From NCBI GenBank assembly GCA_022316685.1, contig JAKJHU010000136.1, positions 558,001-622,000 of the forward strand: a stretch of DNA of 64,000 nt, written 5' to 3'. Shown piece after piece: positions 27,301 to 42,100 of the stretch; the first letter of the stretch is position 1, and every line of letters starts with the position of its first letter. The DNA is from Progne subis subis. Lineage: Eukaryota; Chordata; Aves; Passeriformes; Hirundinidae. The position numbers and the translations under genes are program-made. Under the pieces are notes generated by a model. It saw nothing but the letters and a program-made list of their open reading frames with translations. It ran no database searches and was not told where the DNA came from.

Positions 27301-30300
27301 AAGCTGGGCAAGCCATGCCATTATTTACATTTGCTGAAATAAACAAAGAGGTGAAGGGCTTTACTCGAGGCCACAGGGTGAGTTACAACTGAAGCCATCA
27401 TTAAAACTCTGACTTTCCATTCCTTGGGGATATTAAAAATCTGTCGAGATTCGTTGTCTTCAAATCTTCCTACTGGGTGGAAAGAAAGAAAATCAGTGTT
27501 GGGTTTTCAGTAGTAATAGAGATCCATGAAAAATAGATGTTTATGTGATTATTAATTACTCTGTGAAACATGACAGGAGCGGTGTAACTTCTGCTGCAGT
27601 ATTTGTACTGGTGGCTGCTGGTCTAGATAAATCCATGTTCTTCTCTCTGGTTTTTACTGGAACCATCTGTGGCAATTTAGCCTGTGCACAGGAGGCATAT
27701 TTGAAGATCTTAGTAGTCAAAGTGATAAATTTTCTTTTTAATTCAGAATAACAGGACTTTTTTTTCCTGAAGCATTGAATACACAGAAATGTAAGTGCTT
27801 TGCTTTCTGATTTCTGCTACTGGTCTCGAACTGCACAGCACAGGTTTTGATTAATGGAGGGGGGAAAAAATCAAGTTACTACTTTCTTTTTTAAAAACTG
27901 AAGCTGAAAATGTAGCTGCTTTCTAAAATGTCAGAGTTCTGCAGATATTTCTAAGTAGGCTTACCTGAACTCTGCCATAGTTAGCTACATAATACTTCTT
28001 TCATGAAAAGTTGGTTGAGAGGGTTGCACTTGATTTACATAAAAAGGTGTATCATTTTCTGATCTCAGAAGTTTCCTTGCTTCCATTGTTTCAGCATCCA
28101 GTATGGCTTGGAAAAAGCATACTAGATGCAATTTCAGGGTTTTTTTTAATGTTCTAGTTCTCCTCCTTTAGGCCAGATTTCCTAAATTATGTGTAGTTGG
28201 CTGAGAGGCTCCTGTTGGACAGCAGGAAACTTTATTTGAGCTGGTGAGGAAATGTGCTCCTCTGGAAGTGGAACACCTTTGTGCCTGGTGTCACTTGCTC
28301 AAACACCTCCTCGATTCCCTGGAAGCTGCTTCAGGAGCAGGAGGAATGAGGGAGGTAAAACTGAGGCTTCTTTCCGCCAAATCCTAACCAGAGCAGCTGG
28401 CAGGTCCAAAAAGCTGAGTCTGCTGGGATTCTGTGCACTGGAGGAAGCTCAGGCGCTGGTTTTTTCTCTCTCTGACAACGTGCGAGTTGAATTCTTTGTC
28501 TTATTTGTGGGTGTTCAGGTATTATAACCTGCACAATGTTAGTCAGATCTTGACAGGGTGTTTCCACTCTCCTACATTCAGAATTCAAATGCAGAGGATC
28601 AGCGCTGCAGGCACTCAGCACAACTGAAGTCAGATTACAGTTTTCCACTCCACATCCAGGCTCATTATCCGGTTGTTTTCTTTCTCCCTCATGTTACAGT
28701 CACTCATTACTGGCAGGCTTTTCTTTGCCTAAGCTGTTTTCCTAGAAATACTGACTTACCAAGCTTACTCCACCAAACCAGAAACTAAATGTACCAACAG
28801 AGTAATTCATGGAGCAGTGCCAACTGTCAGATACCATTACAGAACTCAGGGAGGACAACAGCTCATTAAAATGATGTATCTCCATCACTCCCATCTCCTG
28901 TCAGTACCAGTTAGTGCAAATATTACACACACAGTCCGTGATCCACAATCACGTGGAGCCCTGTCACCCAAAATCCCCATGTGCTGCAGCACAGGGAGTT
29001 GAAGCTTATTTCCCTATTTGTCTCCCAGTGAACTAAAAAGAGCAGGAATACAACTTACTATTCATAACCATGGATACTCTGACAGGCATGTCCACATACC
29101 CACCTGAATGTGAAATATTTGTACCTGAAGGTATCTCTTAGTTTGAAATCAGATGCGTCGCTCAGTTGATTTCAAAGTAAAAGTCTGCTGTAGTGGATGC
29201 CTTAATGCACGTAAATTCCTCTTGTAATTTCTTTGAGTTCTTGTCCTCTGGCTCCAGACAGTCTTCAGACGTGTCTGTGTGTGATGCTTTGGGGTTTTAT
29301 TTTTCTCCATTTTTATTGTTTTCTCTTAAGGGTTCAGATGTTACACAAGATTATTTTCTCTCCTAAGTGCTGGAACTCTAGTTGTGCATCCTGTTAGAAC
29401 AAACTCTATTCATCTTTGATTAGCCTCAGCTGGAAAATGAACAAAAGTCACATCTTAGTCCTTTAATGATTAATTCTTGCATGCAAAGAAAGTGCCTTGG
29501 GTCTTTAATTGTTGTTGGAAGACACTGAATTGCATTTGTACTTCCTTAAAATGTGAATAAATACCGTTTCCAGCCTAATAGTGACTTCTTTTCTCTGTGG
29601 CAGTATTCAAAAACTTGGGGCTCATTTCTGGGCTCACTCTTCACACTTCCCTAAGTGGCTGGACCTCATGCAGGTAACACAGCTTCTTTGGTGCCCTGTG
29701 TGGGTTGTTCTTTGAGACAGATCTCCACATCCTCCAGCAAACTGGGAGCTCTAATGTCTGTTCCTCGTGATCCAAGTGGTTAAGCCTGTGACTACAGCAG
29801 ACATGACCACCCTGACACTTTCCAGGAAAATCAGGAAGAGTTTTGCCTTGATAGGGGTGAAGATCAGGATGAAGCAAATAAAAATGCTGGCAGTTACCCT
29901 TCTGCACTTCAATTTTTGCAGGTTTTCTGATGTGAATTGAGACACATGGTCACACAAAAATCTTGTTCTAGGCTGACCAATATCTTTCCCAGCTAGGAAT
30001 CAATTCGCCATCTGTAAGACAATTTTTTTGCATCTATTTACTGAACTCGGAGCTTGCAAAGGCATGTGTGTCTGTGAGAAACCTATTAAATATGTATTGG
30101 AATTATCCACTTGATGCAAACCCAATGAATTTCTTTGTACTTTAGTGTCTCTTTCAAGCATATTTCCGTCACCAACACAAACATTCCAGATAATGGAATC
30201 TTAATATGGAGACTGCAGTAAAATGTCAGCAAAATTTGTGAATTATTTAATACAGAGCAGACGGTCACAGGATGTTTCTGTGGCATAAAGGGCATGGGAG

Positions 30301-31963
30301 TTTGCTGTACACTGGGAACATGGCTGGAGTCAGACTCATATCCCTGCTCTGAAGTTCAAAGAAAAAAGTAAAAATGCTCTGTGTGATCTGCAGTTACATT
30401 CTGCTCCTTTAAAAGCCCTTTTTAGTTTTGTTTTGGTTTTTTTTAATGTCAGGGTTTGTTTCATAGTAATGCAGGTGTTTGCTGACTTTGGAAGGTTAAG
30501 ATTGAAGTTAGGGTTTGGGACACTGCAATACTAGGTGGGAAGGTAGCAGCTGGCACTGTGGGTTGATGAAAACCTAATTCTAAGTGTGTCAGCCTTCTAA
30601 GTGATCCATATCAGGTCATCAGTCAGGGCTTGACAGTACTTTGATTACATATTCAGCACCTTCTGCAAATGTAAACTGAGTTTTGCTATGTGCAGCTGAT
30701 GATTTTAGCAGTGACTTGCCAAGGCCTCTCTTTCCCTGGAGAACAGTGGATGCTCTTCTCATCCAGTGACAATTATTTTGGATGCACACTGGCATTAGAC
30801 AGGTGTAATTACATTGACATAAAATCATGCTGTTAACAGGGAAAGTAGGAATAAAAAGGAATGTAAACCAAACTGTTCACGTCTAGGAAAGGAGGAGACT
30901 AAATCACTGCTTTTACTTTTTTTTCCTTGTGTTTCGAGGTAATCCTTCCCTTCCTCCAGCTGTTGGCAAAGGGAAGTCCAGCCCTTTTCCAGCTGTGTTT
31001 GGGAAGAATGGGAGTGGTGCATAATCTAAAAATGGTGAGAAAGTAGCAGGTCAAAGTGGTGGGAGGTATCTCTGGGAATTTGACTCTTCCCATTCTGTGT
31101 TCAGTCATTGATCTGAGCAAACATTCCTGCACCTGTAGCTTCAGTGGGTGGACAAGGCTCTTTATTCCATTTATATCTCAAGCAGATGCTTGTTAGAGAA
31201 CCTCCAATGACACTGTTTTTATTGTGGCTCCATGTCTAAGAGCACAGCAAATCCATTATTCATAATTCCTTCCCAAGTTCACAAAGCCATTGAATAGTGC
31301 TGCATAACTCCTTAAAGCTGCCACCCCCTCAAATCCATTTTATTTGGACAAAAAAGGAACTCTGCACTGAAGAAAACCAATTTGAAAGCACACTGAAATT
31401 CATTTTCCTCACTTAAATATTGAAGTGCTTGTATTTATTGCATCTTAGCCTTGTTGTACAGATTTCAAAAAGAATTTGCTTGTTTAATAGGTCTAAAGAA
31501 GTTTCAGTAAATTTAAAATGTGGAGGAAAATAAACTAAAATCCGACAGGAGTCACAGTGCTTTTTCTCCACGTGGGTTGGGATTAAAGACAAAAGAAATA
31601 TAAAAATCATTTTAAAGATACTAAATTAGTAAAAAAAGTGTAAAAGGTGGTGAAATTATGACGTGCCAGTACTGCTTTCTCTGTACTATGTAGAATTTCA
31701 TCACTCTAAGCTTAGACCAGCAAATGAGGTAAAATAATGGTGGTGTTTTGGTTTGTTTTGGGGTTTTTCAGATGTGCAGGGGGTTTGCTGGATTTGGGCT
31801 TGGTTGGTTTTTGAGGGCCGAAAGCTGATTTGAGTCAGTTTTATGGCAACTGTGTGGGTATAGTTGAGCTCTGTAGATTTATTCTGCTGGCCTCCTGTAT
31901 AGTTCTTGTTTCAGTTTTTTCCCTTTTGTTGGTAGTTTTCCAACAGTGGTGGGGTTTTAGGTC

Positions 31964-31982
31964 TTTTTTTTTTTTTTTTTTT
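31964..31982. repeat. 19-base T homopolymer
   Basis: Uninterrupted T run in an intron, preceded by a G/T-rich stretch from about 31740. No element body is recognised beside it. Confidence 0.9.
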
Positions 31983-33474
31983 GAAGAAAGGCAAGAATTT
32001 TGTGCTAGTGCAGACCTGTGTCATCCATCATGCAATTTAATACAACTCCTGGCAAAGGGAAGCCTGAGAGCCACTTCTTGTTTTCCTCCTCTGCTGCTCC
32101 CTGGGTCTAGTGACAGCATAGAACAATGTTCCCCTCAGCAGCTGCTCCACACCAGCCCTTCATTTAATACACCCTGAGCTGGATCTTTCAAAGAGCCCGA
32201 GGGGTTGATAGTAAATATCTTGGTGAAGCCACATTGACATGTGGGAAAATCCCATTATTTGGGCACCCAACAGCTATAGGAATCTCAGACTCTGCCTTGT
32301 CCGGGCAGTTTGGAAATCTCATCCTGAATATGTAAATTTATAGAGAGGATGATATGACGGAGCTTTATGGGATGAGCGTAGTGGGCTTTGGCAAGGTATT
32401 TTAGGCTTTAGTGTTACAGGAGTGGCATTTTTTAAAAGTGTGCTGCTACCCACTGTGACAGACCTAAGCTCTTGTAAAAAACAATTATTTCTTACATTGT
32501 CTGGGAGTTTTCAGAAGAAATAGATCAGATCAGCCTCACAAAGAAAATGTGTGTTCCAGCATAATGTAATAAGTTTATCTTTTGTAACCTTTTTTATCTA
32601 TTGTAAACATATTTCAAATTTTGTTTTTCGTTGTCGCATTTGTTATTTTCTGCGTTACGTCTCACCAGTCAGTAGTTGTGCATATAATGCCATATTCTTT
32701 CTTTATTAATGTGATCATGTAGAAGAGTGAAATAAATGATGACAAGCAAGAGAATGAAAGAAATAACAAATTTCTTCAGGGTGACTGGAATGCATCATAA
32801 AGGGGATCTAAATGCGGAGTTCAGATGGCTCATCTTCTCCACAATATTTTATTAGAACAGCAGAAGCCTAAAACTATAAAATAACCTGTTCAAATAGTTC
32901 TCACATAAGCCTTAATATATGGGGACAAAAAATTAAATTACTTGACAGTGATCCATCAAAACACGCGTGCTGTTGTCTTTCAAAAGCAAGGAGGGATTGA
33001 GACATCTGCATTTACCTGTTCAGGGCTAGCCTGAAAAGGCAAAGTTTTTGTAATTAAAAAAAGAAAAAGGAGACACAAATAATAAGATCTTGGCAGCTTC
33101 ATAGGGAGTGTGGAGCAGGCCATGAGCTCAGCTCTGATGTCAGCTGATGTGGTAATTGAGGAGAAGCCACTGCCACAGGGGAGAGGCTTTGCTTACTCAG
33201 CGGCAGAATTGCTGAGCAGCAAGCGCTCTGCCTGTCCTGCACTGTTTAATGTCTTCTGAAAAGGGTTACAGCTATTTCATTATTACTGATTAGCTCATAC
33301 CCAGAGCCTGGAGGGGAGAGGAGATGATCTTTTCATGAAACAAGGCTCTGCTTTTCAGTAAGTGATTTTTGATGCTCCTGTTTTCACCTGTCCAACAACA
33401 ACAACAAAAAAATTCCCTGAGGAAATTTGATCTGCAGAAAGTGCTGAGCAAGGGTAAGAGTGATACAGGTTGCC

Positions 33475-33905
33475 TTGGGCCAGCGTGTTCTGAGCCCCAC
33501 AGAGGTGTATCCAGCTCTGAGCGTTGACCAGCAACCTCCCAGAAATGGCTTAAGGAAAATTAGTGAGACTGTATGATCGGAGGTGTTTGGAAAAGCAAAA
33601 AGGTTTTAATTAAAGTGAAAATAACAAACTATACAGAACAAAAGAGTGAAAGCCATGCACAGTGCAGGGAGGTCCCTTGCACCTGCTAAGACACTCCTAA
33701 AAGCCCTGAGAAACTCTGTGCTCTGTCTTAAGTATTTAGCTACTTAGGAGGGGTTTTTATGAAATCAGCCCAATAGAAAACAGCTACAGGTCTTGAGGAA
33801 CAGCTGAAGGAGCCAAAAGGTGCCTTTATCCTGGCACTGGGCCAATTATGGTGACAAGAGCATGGAAGTTTCTGGTGGTCCTTGCTTAGAAGCCCAGGGG
33901 TGTAA
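33475..33905 (-). mobile_element. Probable solo LTR of an endogenous retrovirus, minus strand
   Basis: Read on the minus strand, this block has the layout of a bird retroviral LTR. A non-coding stretch leads to a TATA-like CATAAAAAC (plus-strand gtttttatg near 33755) and then to an ATTAAA polyadenylation variant near 33605-33615, followed by a T/C-rich segment with short runs resembling the R-U5 part of avian LTRs. No gag, pol or env reading frame adjoins it, so it would be a solo LTR. I could not define its terminal bases or a target duplication, and the ends are approximate. It could instead be ordinary intron sequence with chance motifs. Confidence 0.4.
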
Positions 33906-36200
33906 CTTAAATTCTTTTCCTAATATGGAAACACCTACTTGGGTGTGGGGGTGCACTGCAACATGAGTCAAAAAATAATTTAAGAGTCACCGTACCTTTG
34001 TGACCCTGAGTGCACCTTGCTCTTGGACTGAGGTTTGGAGCTCTGGGATAGGTGGCTCTGCTTTCTGTATGTTGCAAGGGAGACACAGGCATTTCCAAGG
34101 AGGAGGAGTTTGTGTTCTAGCTCCTGACTGAAGGACTGGAACAACACTTTATTCCATCACTGTGAAGTACAAGAGCTGACCCTGCAGGGGAACAGCTTCA
34201 GATCCTGTCGCTGCAAGTGCTGGGGGCACCGAGGTGCACAAAGCTTTTCCTCCGGCTGATGGAATTGATTTTCTGCATGCACACAGACTTGATGGAAAAG
34301 TTAGGAGCCATAGCCCCAGATGGATGGTTTGATAGGTGGGTGTTGATTTTCCAGAGGCAGAGGAAGGAACTAAACCTGGATTTTGAAATACGGAATGTGG
34401 GGTGTGTGCTCCTTTATCGTGCTCGGAGTGGGGAGCAATGTGGGACCAAATCCCACTGATGTGTTACAGGTGTTCTGGGAATGCCCAGAACATTCCCCTT
34501 AGTTTTAACAAATGTGTCTTTTCTGGCTGATAGCTGGGGTGAGAATTGCTAATTAAGCCAGGATTACTTGAGATCATTCCCTGGCATTGCTCTATTACAC
34601 AAGACCTTGTAATTGACTTGGTCTGTTTTGATCAAGCTGATGAAAAGGGCACTTGAGATCTGCATTTTGGCAAAAGCCTAAATCTTCTTCTGTCCCGTGA
34701 CCTTCAAAGTCATTTTTATTGATCTAACTCTAACCTTGGGGAAGTACAATCCTTGTCCAATGAAACATAATCCAAATTTGAAACATATAAAAATGCATCT
34801 CACTTCTGAAAAATTCAAATTATAAGTAACAGGCTTCTGTTTGAACTAAAGTTGCTGAAATAAGTTACCAAAATTGATTTGGAGCGCAATTTCAGTGGAA
34901 AGTGAGCTTTTGAAACAGCTGTTGCCATGAGCTGAAACGAGCCCTGTGCTGCCAACAATCAGGGTTTGAGCAGTGAGACTTTAAATATACCTTGATGAGC
35001 TACAGCCAAGCCTACATAGTAAAAGGGACTGAAGAATACATTACAATCTTACAAAAAGACCATAAACCATTCTTAAGTAAAGATTTTATGTCTTCCTGTT
35101 TTATCTTTCCTTCAGAAAAGTTAAAGCTTCACACCAAAACCCCTTCATCTGGAATCAGAAAATAATACAAATAATAATACTTCTCATAGAACACTTCATT
35201 TGTCCAAAGAAATGCAACACATTAAGAGACTAAATCTTCAGCGTAATAATGAGCAGATTCATTATTGGTGTTTCAAGCCAATAAAAAAGGAGATAGATTA
35301 TTGGCAAAGTTTTCACACCTTCTAATGAAAGCCTAAGTAGAATATTATTAATTCAGTAACTTGGGCTTTTCACTCACAAAAACATATAAAGCTATTGTCA
35401 GTCATATTTAGTATTCTCAGTGTTTATCAAAATAGATCCTGGGTTTGAGTGGTATTGGAATCAATCAAACATCAAGAGGTAATTGATTATATTTCTTTTT
35501 TGTCCATTTGTGCCAGAGAGTTCTAACCAACCATTGCACCAGCGAGAGTCTTCCTTCTGTAAAGCCCACCCTACCACTATCTATGTGCACTTGATACAGA
35601 AACGTGGTAAGAAATAAGGTTCTTATTGCTTCTCAGGCTGACATCGGCAGCCAGGCCTGTGTCCAACACCACAGCAACCAGTGGTGGCCTCAAAACTTTG
35701 TGCTTTTTTTGTCTCAGGGTATTTTTTAACTCAGTGCTGCATCTTCATGTACTGATCAGGGTCTGCCTGGTAGTGGAAGTTTCCACAGGCTCAATAAACA
35801 CACAGATTCTACTTAAATACACACAGCAGAGCTCTGCCAGAAAAATAAATACAGTGTTATAATGGGCTACTTTTCCAGTAATACGTATTGTGTTACATAA
35901 ATTACCAGGAATTGAGGCAAATAAGCACTTTAATCCCAAAGGTAAGGCACGAAGTTTTGCAACCTTTTTCTCCTGTATTCACAGCACTCTCTTTCAAGGA
36001 CTATGATTATTTGGCTGTTATCTAATTTCACTGCAGAATAGAAATCTGACTGGAGCATTGCTTTTTGCTGGTTAATTACAAATTTATTAGGGGAATCTGG
36101 CCAAATGTTCCTCACTATTAGACCTCGCCGAATCTGAAGTTCAAGGTGTCAGACTTCACTGAATGTAATGCATTGCCCTCCTTTTCTGTTCTGCATGTGC

Positions 36201-36311
36201 TTTTTTGTTGGTTTTTTTGGTTGGTTTTTTTTGGGTTTTTTTGGTTTTTTTTTTTTTTGTTTTTTTTTTTTTTTTTTTTTTGTTTTTTTTTTTTTTTTTG
36301 TTTTTTTTTTG
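36201..36311. repeat. T-rich low-complexity tract
   Basis: About 110 bases of T runs separated by G, GG or GGG. It produces several overlapping F-rich (plus) and K-rich (minus) pseudo reading frames, which are artefacts of composition. Confidence 0.95.
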
Positions 36312-39099
36312 TTCTCAGGTACATTCAGTTTTCCTTTTCAGTGTATTATTTGCCAAAGAGACTCTTTCAAGTTATAGAAATGGGACGAAGTAATTTTTAG
36401 AACAGCAAAATATGTAAGGAGGCAAGGTCCCTGGAGATGAAATGAATTTCCACCGCAATAAAACAGCTTTCCTGTCCTGTTTGGGTGTTGCTATTGACAG
36501 ACTATCTTGTTAACAGCACACAAATGCCTCGGGGTAGGAGGCTGTGGAGTGGGAAGGGAAGGATTAGACAAGCACACATTAGACTTGCTTCTGGCCACCT
36601 CCCTGCTGTGGGAAGGCTTTAGCCCTTCTGAGGTGCTCTCAAGAGTGAACCCAAAGTGCATGCGGCTGGGTTGGATTGGGCTGGGAGCAGTGCCTGTGCT
36701 CACAGCTCATCAAACAACACCCACACTTAAGGAGCATCAGGTTCAGGCACTGCCCTTCAGCCTTCTCTTGGAGTTTTGCTAAAAGTGGGGGCTCACAATG
36801 GGCATGAGAAATTTGGAGCGGTCTGGGGGTACCTGGAGGTGTCGGTGCATCCTGTGTGAGCACAAAGCCCAGGGCCAAGAGAGGGTTGGGACAGCAGTTC
36901 CCCCTTGCAGCAGGTGGGATCTCATCAGCTACTAAACCCTGGTGGCTTTTATTACAGTTTTCAGCAGGAGCTGAAGCAGAGCTGGTGAGGGTTGAGTCTT
37001 TACGAACTGGTGTTAAAGGAAAGCTGCCGTGCTCAGTTTGACCCCTGAAGAGGGAGGGGAAAGAGCCTTGCTTGACCTCAGAGAGGAAATCTGCACTCTC
37101 AAAAATGAACTGCTGCAACCTTTCAAAACTTATCAAGCAAGTCAAAAATGTAACTGGTGGCTTATGTCCTGTCAATGGAAGGACACAATTTGATCCAGTT
37201 CAGAAGCTCTGTGTTTTAACAGTATGACTGTTCCCAAGGAGGTCTGGGAAAAGGATGTTGCAGGATTTTACAGCAGACTTATAACGTGCTGAGTCGGATA
37301 AGGTATGTTTTATATACCTAGAAAAGTCTAATAAAACATTTATATCATGTTTGGGGTTCTTTCTTCCTTGCCTTCCCAGCTGGGAAGCTTTTGCTTTGTA
37401 TTTGGCAGAAGGAGGAAGACAAGGACAGAGGAAGGGGGAAAATCACACCCTCGCACTTAGCAGTTAAGTCCATTCCCCTTCAGAGATCAGTTGCCTTTTA
37501 CATGCTCAATTTGCTGTGCCCTAGAGCAAAGCATGAGCTGTCAGGCTCCTGTGGTGACAAACCTGGATCTCATCCTGCTCCTCCGGACATCAGTGGCAGA
37601 GCTTGTGCCGCTTCCGGCGGGGGTGGGACGTGCTCACGGTGCCTGTGTGCTTCAGCCCCTCGTGCCCGAGCTCAAAGCAGCCCCTGTGTGATGAGTGATG
37701 ACAGCAAGGTTTAATACTTAATCCTGCTTCTGGCCAGTGTGAGCTTAAAGCGTGCAAAAATTAAAATTATCTGACCCCAGATTTCACCAGATTGAGAAAC
37801 TCATGAGTAGCTCTGCAAACTGATCCTTGCCAGGGAAACACTGACTCAGAGAAATCAGGGGATTTCTCCTTTTGCAGAGCACTCTGATCGCAGAGATTAA
37901 AGCATTCCACAAGTGCTAGATATGAAAATAAATTGCAAAGAGAAGGATTGAATTTGTATTTTCTTTCTAAATATTTCTAAATACTGGAGGAGGAATGTTT
38001 GCATTGTCACAGAAGCCGCAGTAACATCTTCTTTAGCATTGCATTTTCCAAGTGTGAAACACTGGTTTGAGAGAGGGCACAAATGAATGTTCACAACTGG
38101 AAGAGAGCTCCATTTTATTAAGCATAAGTAATAATTGAACAAAAGGGTTTCATATTGACAGCATCATACTGTAATGTATCTTTTCAGAGACAAAGGTACT
38201 TTCTAGAGCAAGTGTCCTCACATATCAATGCCTTAGGAAATGTGTTACATTTAGTGAAATAATGGGGAAAAAAAAAAATCGCTGTCATAAATGATGCCAG
38301 GCACTTTTTACTGAAATACTGGTAGTTATACATTCTTGACATGAATAATTGGATGTGTCATATGTGAAGCTACCTAGAAATAAAACAGAGGTCATAAAAT
38401 GTAAAGACACGATAGGATGTATTTATAACAGCATAAACCAAGCTGGCATTTTAATGTCTTAAGCCAGCCCATTTGCTATCCTTGGTCATTGATCTTGGCT
38501 GGGAAAGTTCTATGCCCAGTTTAAACACATTCTGGAGATAGAGCCATATGATGAGAAAGTGATCGAGTTAGGTTTTGTTAAAAGGATTCTCCTTTTGACT
38601 GTTACAATTCCAGCCCAGCAGGAGCCCTGGAGGCTGGCTGTGGTGTGTCTTTACACACTGAAATGCTCTGTCTGCTTCCACAGCGGGTGACTTTCTTGCC
38701 CTGGAAATTGTGATTGAGGCTCACACAGAAGAATGTTTCTTACTAGACATGAGAAAGAGTTTAGTTTAGTGTTTGCTCCATGGGATGATTTGAGGGAGTG
38801 GTTTTGGGGAAAGATAGTACTGAACTTTGGGAGTTGCTGTTTGGGAACTCATTATTTAATGAGTTCCTCTGAAGGCATGGAAAAAGGTGAGTGGGAGAGG
38901 CACTGACTCCAAAAAACAAGCTCAAAATCTCATTAATTTCGATTGGCTTATAGGTAGTTCTAATTACCCTGCTTGAATTGAGATTCAATATAGCACAGAA
39001 ATAAAATAAGTAATGATGACTGCCTAAGTACTCACTGAAGTGGTATCACCCTCCACTCCCCCAATTTTTTTAACTAGAGCTGAACACAGAAACCACAAG

Positions 39100-39102
<3 letters not shown>

Positions 39103-39135
<33 letters not shown>

Positions 39136-39171
39136 CCAAGAAAGGAGGGGGAAAAAAAAAACAAAAAAACA
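39103..39171. repeat. 32-base A homopolymer and adjoining A-rich tract
   Basis: Thirty-two A (39103-39134) are followed by a G-rich spacer and further A runs to about 39171. No retroposed body or target duplication was recognised. Confidence 0.9.
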
Positions 39172-42100
39172 ATTCCATAGGATTGCCAGCATGCCTGTGT
39201 GGGGTGTTTTTTTAAAACACTTCTTAGCAGAAGAATTGGCCACATGTTTGCCTCGTGGCTGTGGTTTGCTGTGTGTCTGGCAGTGAGGGCAGACAGGGCA
39301 CTGCTTTGAGTTTTACTGGGAAAGTATGCAGGGCAGGAAGAATCTAACCACTACCTGTATTCCCTTTCAATTACTACACAGTCAATGGAATAACCAACTG
39401 GTGCATTTTTTGGCTGCTGTTTTACATTTGTGCAGAGCCTGGGAATATTCACTGAAGTCTTATGTAAGTGGAAATCCTTCATTGCTTCTGTTTTCAATAC
39501 AGTTCTACTGAAAGCCCTTTGGAATTTGAATTAACCATTCCAGAATGTGATTTTCAAAAGAGAAGTCTCTAAAAATGAAATCTTCCCAATCTGTTGAGCT
39601 AATAATATCAGTACTGGTAGGGTTAATGGTACAGAAGCCACCATTCCTGGCATAGGTGTGCTTCTGGATCAGTATCTGTCCATGTGTGTTTGAAACTACT
39701 AGGAAATGTCCAAACCTGGTGAGATAGAATGAAGGCTGATTTATTGATGGACATCCTTACATCATATGGATTTAAGGGAGAGGGATTTACTGCAGAGAAA
39801 AAGAAAACATTGAGGATAATTAGTCCTGTACTAACATAGGGAAAGGATGAAGGTTGGAGTGGTGTCTGAATGAGGTTTAGCATACAATCTGCAAAATACT
39901 GAGCTCCTGAGCAGCATTTCTCTTGTGGCATCATTTATGGAGAACCTCTTGAGGCATCAAGATTCGTGCAAGTGTCTAACCTGCTGTTCACACATGATCC
40001 CCTCTGTCTTCTGAATGAGGATATTCAGAAGCTGTGAGGCTTATATCCATAAGGCATATCCATCCACAATGAGAAAAATACTCAGTGGATGTAGCTACAG
40101 AGTAATTCTAATGCAGATAAACTTGTACCATTGGATAGAAGCATGAGCTTCCATGAAAAAGCAGGGTGATGCTCTGCCCTTCATATCAACTTGGTTTTTT
40201 TTGGAAAAAGAACATCTGGATAAATGGCTGCCCTTTCTGACTAGAAGATAGCTGGTACAAGACAATCTTGCTGAAATTATGTCTCAGCTGGAAGGAAAGA
40301 TGAATTTATTTTGTGTAGCGTTGGGGAAAGGTCCTCAGAAATATTCAGTGAGCCAGTTATCCGAGTGGTAAATGAGATCTCGAGAGGCAGAGCTCATCAG
40401 TGTGCAGTGATAGGGAAGTGGGAAGGAGAGAGGCTGCATCAGGGCTGGGTGTTTGTGTTCCTGATGGAAAAGTGCAAATCATTTCCTTCCCTTCTGCTGC
40501 TGTCATGGTCCATCACTTCAGTCCATTTTCACCTTGTAAGGGATTCTGAATGGGCCTTCCTGCTTTGGCACCTAATTAATCTCTCACAAGCCTGTTCTTG
40601 CAGCCTGGCTGCCTGGGATGGTCCAGATGCCAAATCAGTGCCTGGCAAGCAAAATATCTTTTTTTTTCCTTTACCTGCCTTCCTTTTCCTGTGTTCTTTC
40701 ACCCTGAGCCCAGTCAAGCAGGTTGAAGAGATTGTTCTTTCCCAGCCTTTGAAGAGGGCATAGACACACCCTGTTATTACAGGAGAATATCCCCTTTCTT
40801 TCAGTGAAACCACTCTCACACTGTGGTATGGAGAGCTGTCTATGTTTTCAAAAATGCAAAGTGCCCACAAAAAAATGCAGCAGGATTTTCCTTGTCAGAA
40901 GCTGTTCAGCAGCTCAGAGCCTTTACATTGGAACACACAAGCTGGAAATGATTGGGTACCTTTAAAAATGGCATACCTAGGCAGAAATAAAAGTGTAAGA
41001 TTTGAGATGGAAAAGGCATATTTGTGGTGTAAAACATTGCCGTGAGACTGTGAGACAAAAGAATTATTTTATTGACGTTATTTTACTGTCATATATCAAG
41101 AGATCATGAACATCAGGTACCTTGTGCACCAAATTCTAACAGCCAAACACTTTATGTCTAGTTTAAAATGAGTCCTTGTGACAAAACAACACATGTAGGC
41201 TATATAACAGATAGCACTGGGTGGTATAATGTATTATCTCTAATAGAAAAACATAGATTCTGTAAAATGATAGCAGTGGAATCTAATATTTCTTTGAAAT
41301 CTATTTCCTGGATAATAATTCTCCTCAGAAGCTACTTATCTCCCTTCTGCTCTGCCTTTGTGTGGACAGGCTTGGTGTTCAGCACAGGATATCATTCCAG
41401 TCTGGCAAATGGAAAAGCACAAAAACAGACCTGAGGGGTCCCTGGGTTAGATCAGTGCTCAGGGGAGCGTCTGTCCCAACCTTGCAGCTCTCCTGGCCTG
41501 CCTCTCTCTGCAGACACTGATCTCCTGTGCTGCTGGTACAGAACCACCAAGAGCTCTGGGTTCTGGGGGCATACAGGCAGGGGAGGAAAAAGGAAGAAAA
41601 ATCACATCTTTAATTTCCCCCTGCTGACAGCTTCCTTAATAAATATTATAAAAAATTTCTCTGTTTAGAGCCACCCAGTAATGTAATTTGCAAGCCCCAA
41701 TGATATATTCAGCAGCCTGCTCCGGGGAGGTGTGTTTCTACTGTCAGAATCACATGAGCGGGGAATAAAATTCTGAGCTCTCGCTGAAAGCTGCAGTAAT
41801 TTATGATGAGTTGTTGGCTTTTATTTTTTTCATGCTATTTTTGACTCAGCTGAACAAAGAGGGATAGAACTGCTACTGAGTTTACATTGATTAGTTTTTT
41901 CTACAGTATGCTCCCCTACCTGTGTGTTTTCACAGGATATAACATTGCAAATACTGCACATTTAAGTTTTATGTATATCTAAAGAAATCATGGAGTGATG
42001 CCATTGTTTAATAATGAGTGCTGGATCCTGGATTATTTCAATCATCCCCCCTCTTGCTCCTTCCTGGAGGAGTTAAGCCTTTGCCAGTCTGCTGAGTTTA

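Noticed and set aside
36118..36400. F-rich and K-rich reading frames
   Set aside because: Produced entirely by the T-rich low-complexity tract at 36201-36311.
36639..37175. 178-codon minus-strand open frame
   Set aside because: No family resemblance, and plus-strand frames over the same bases are similarly open.
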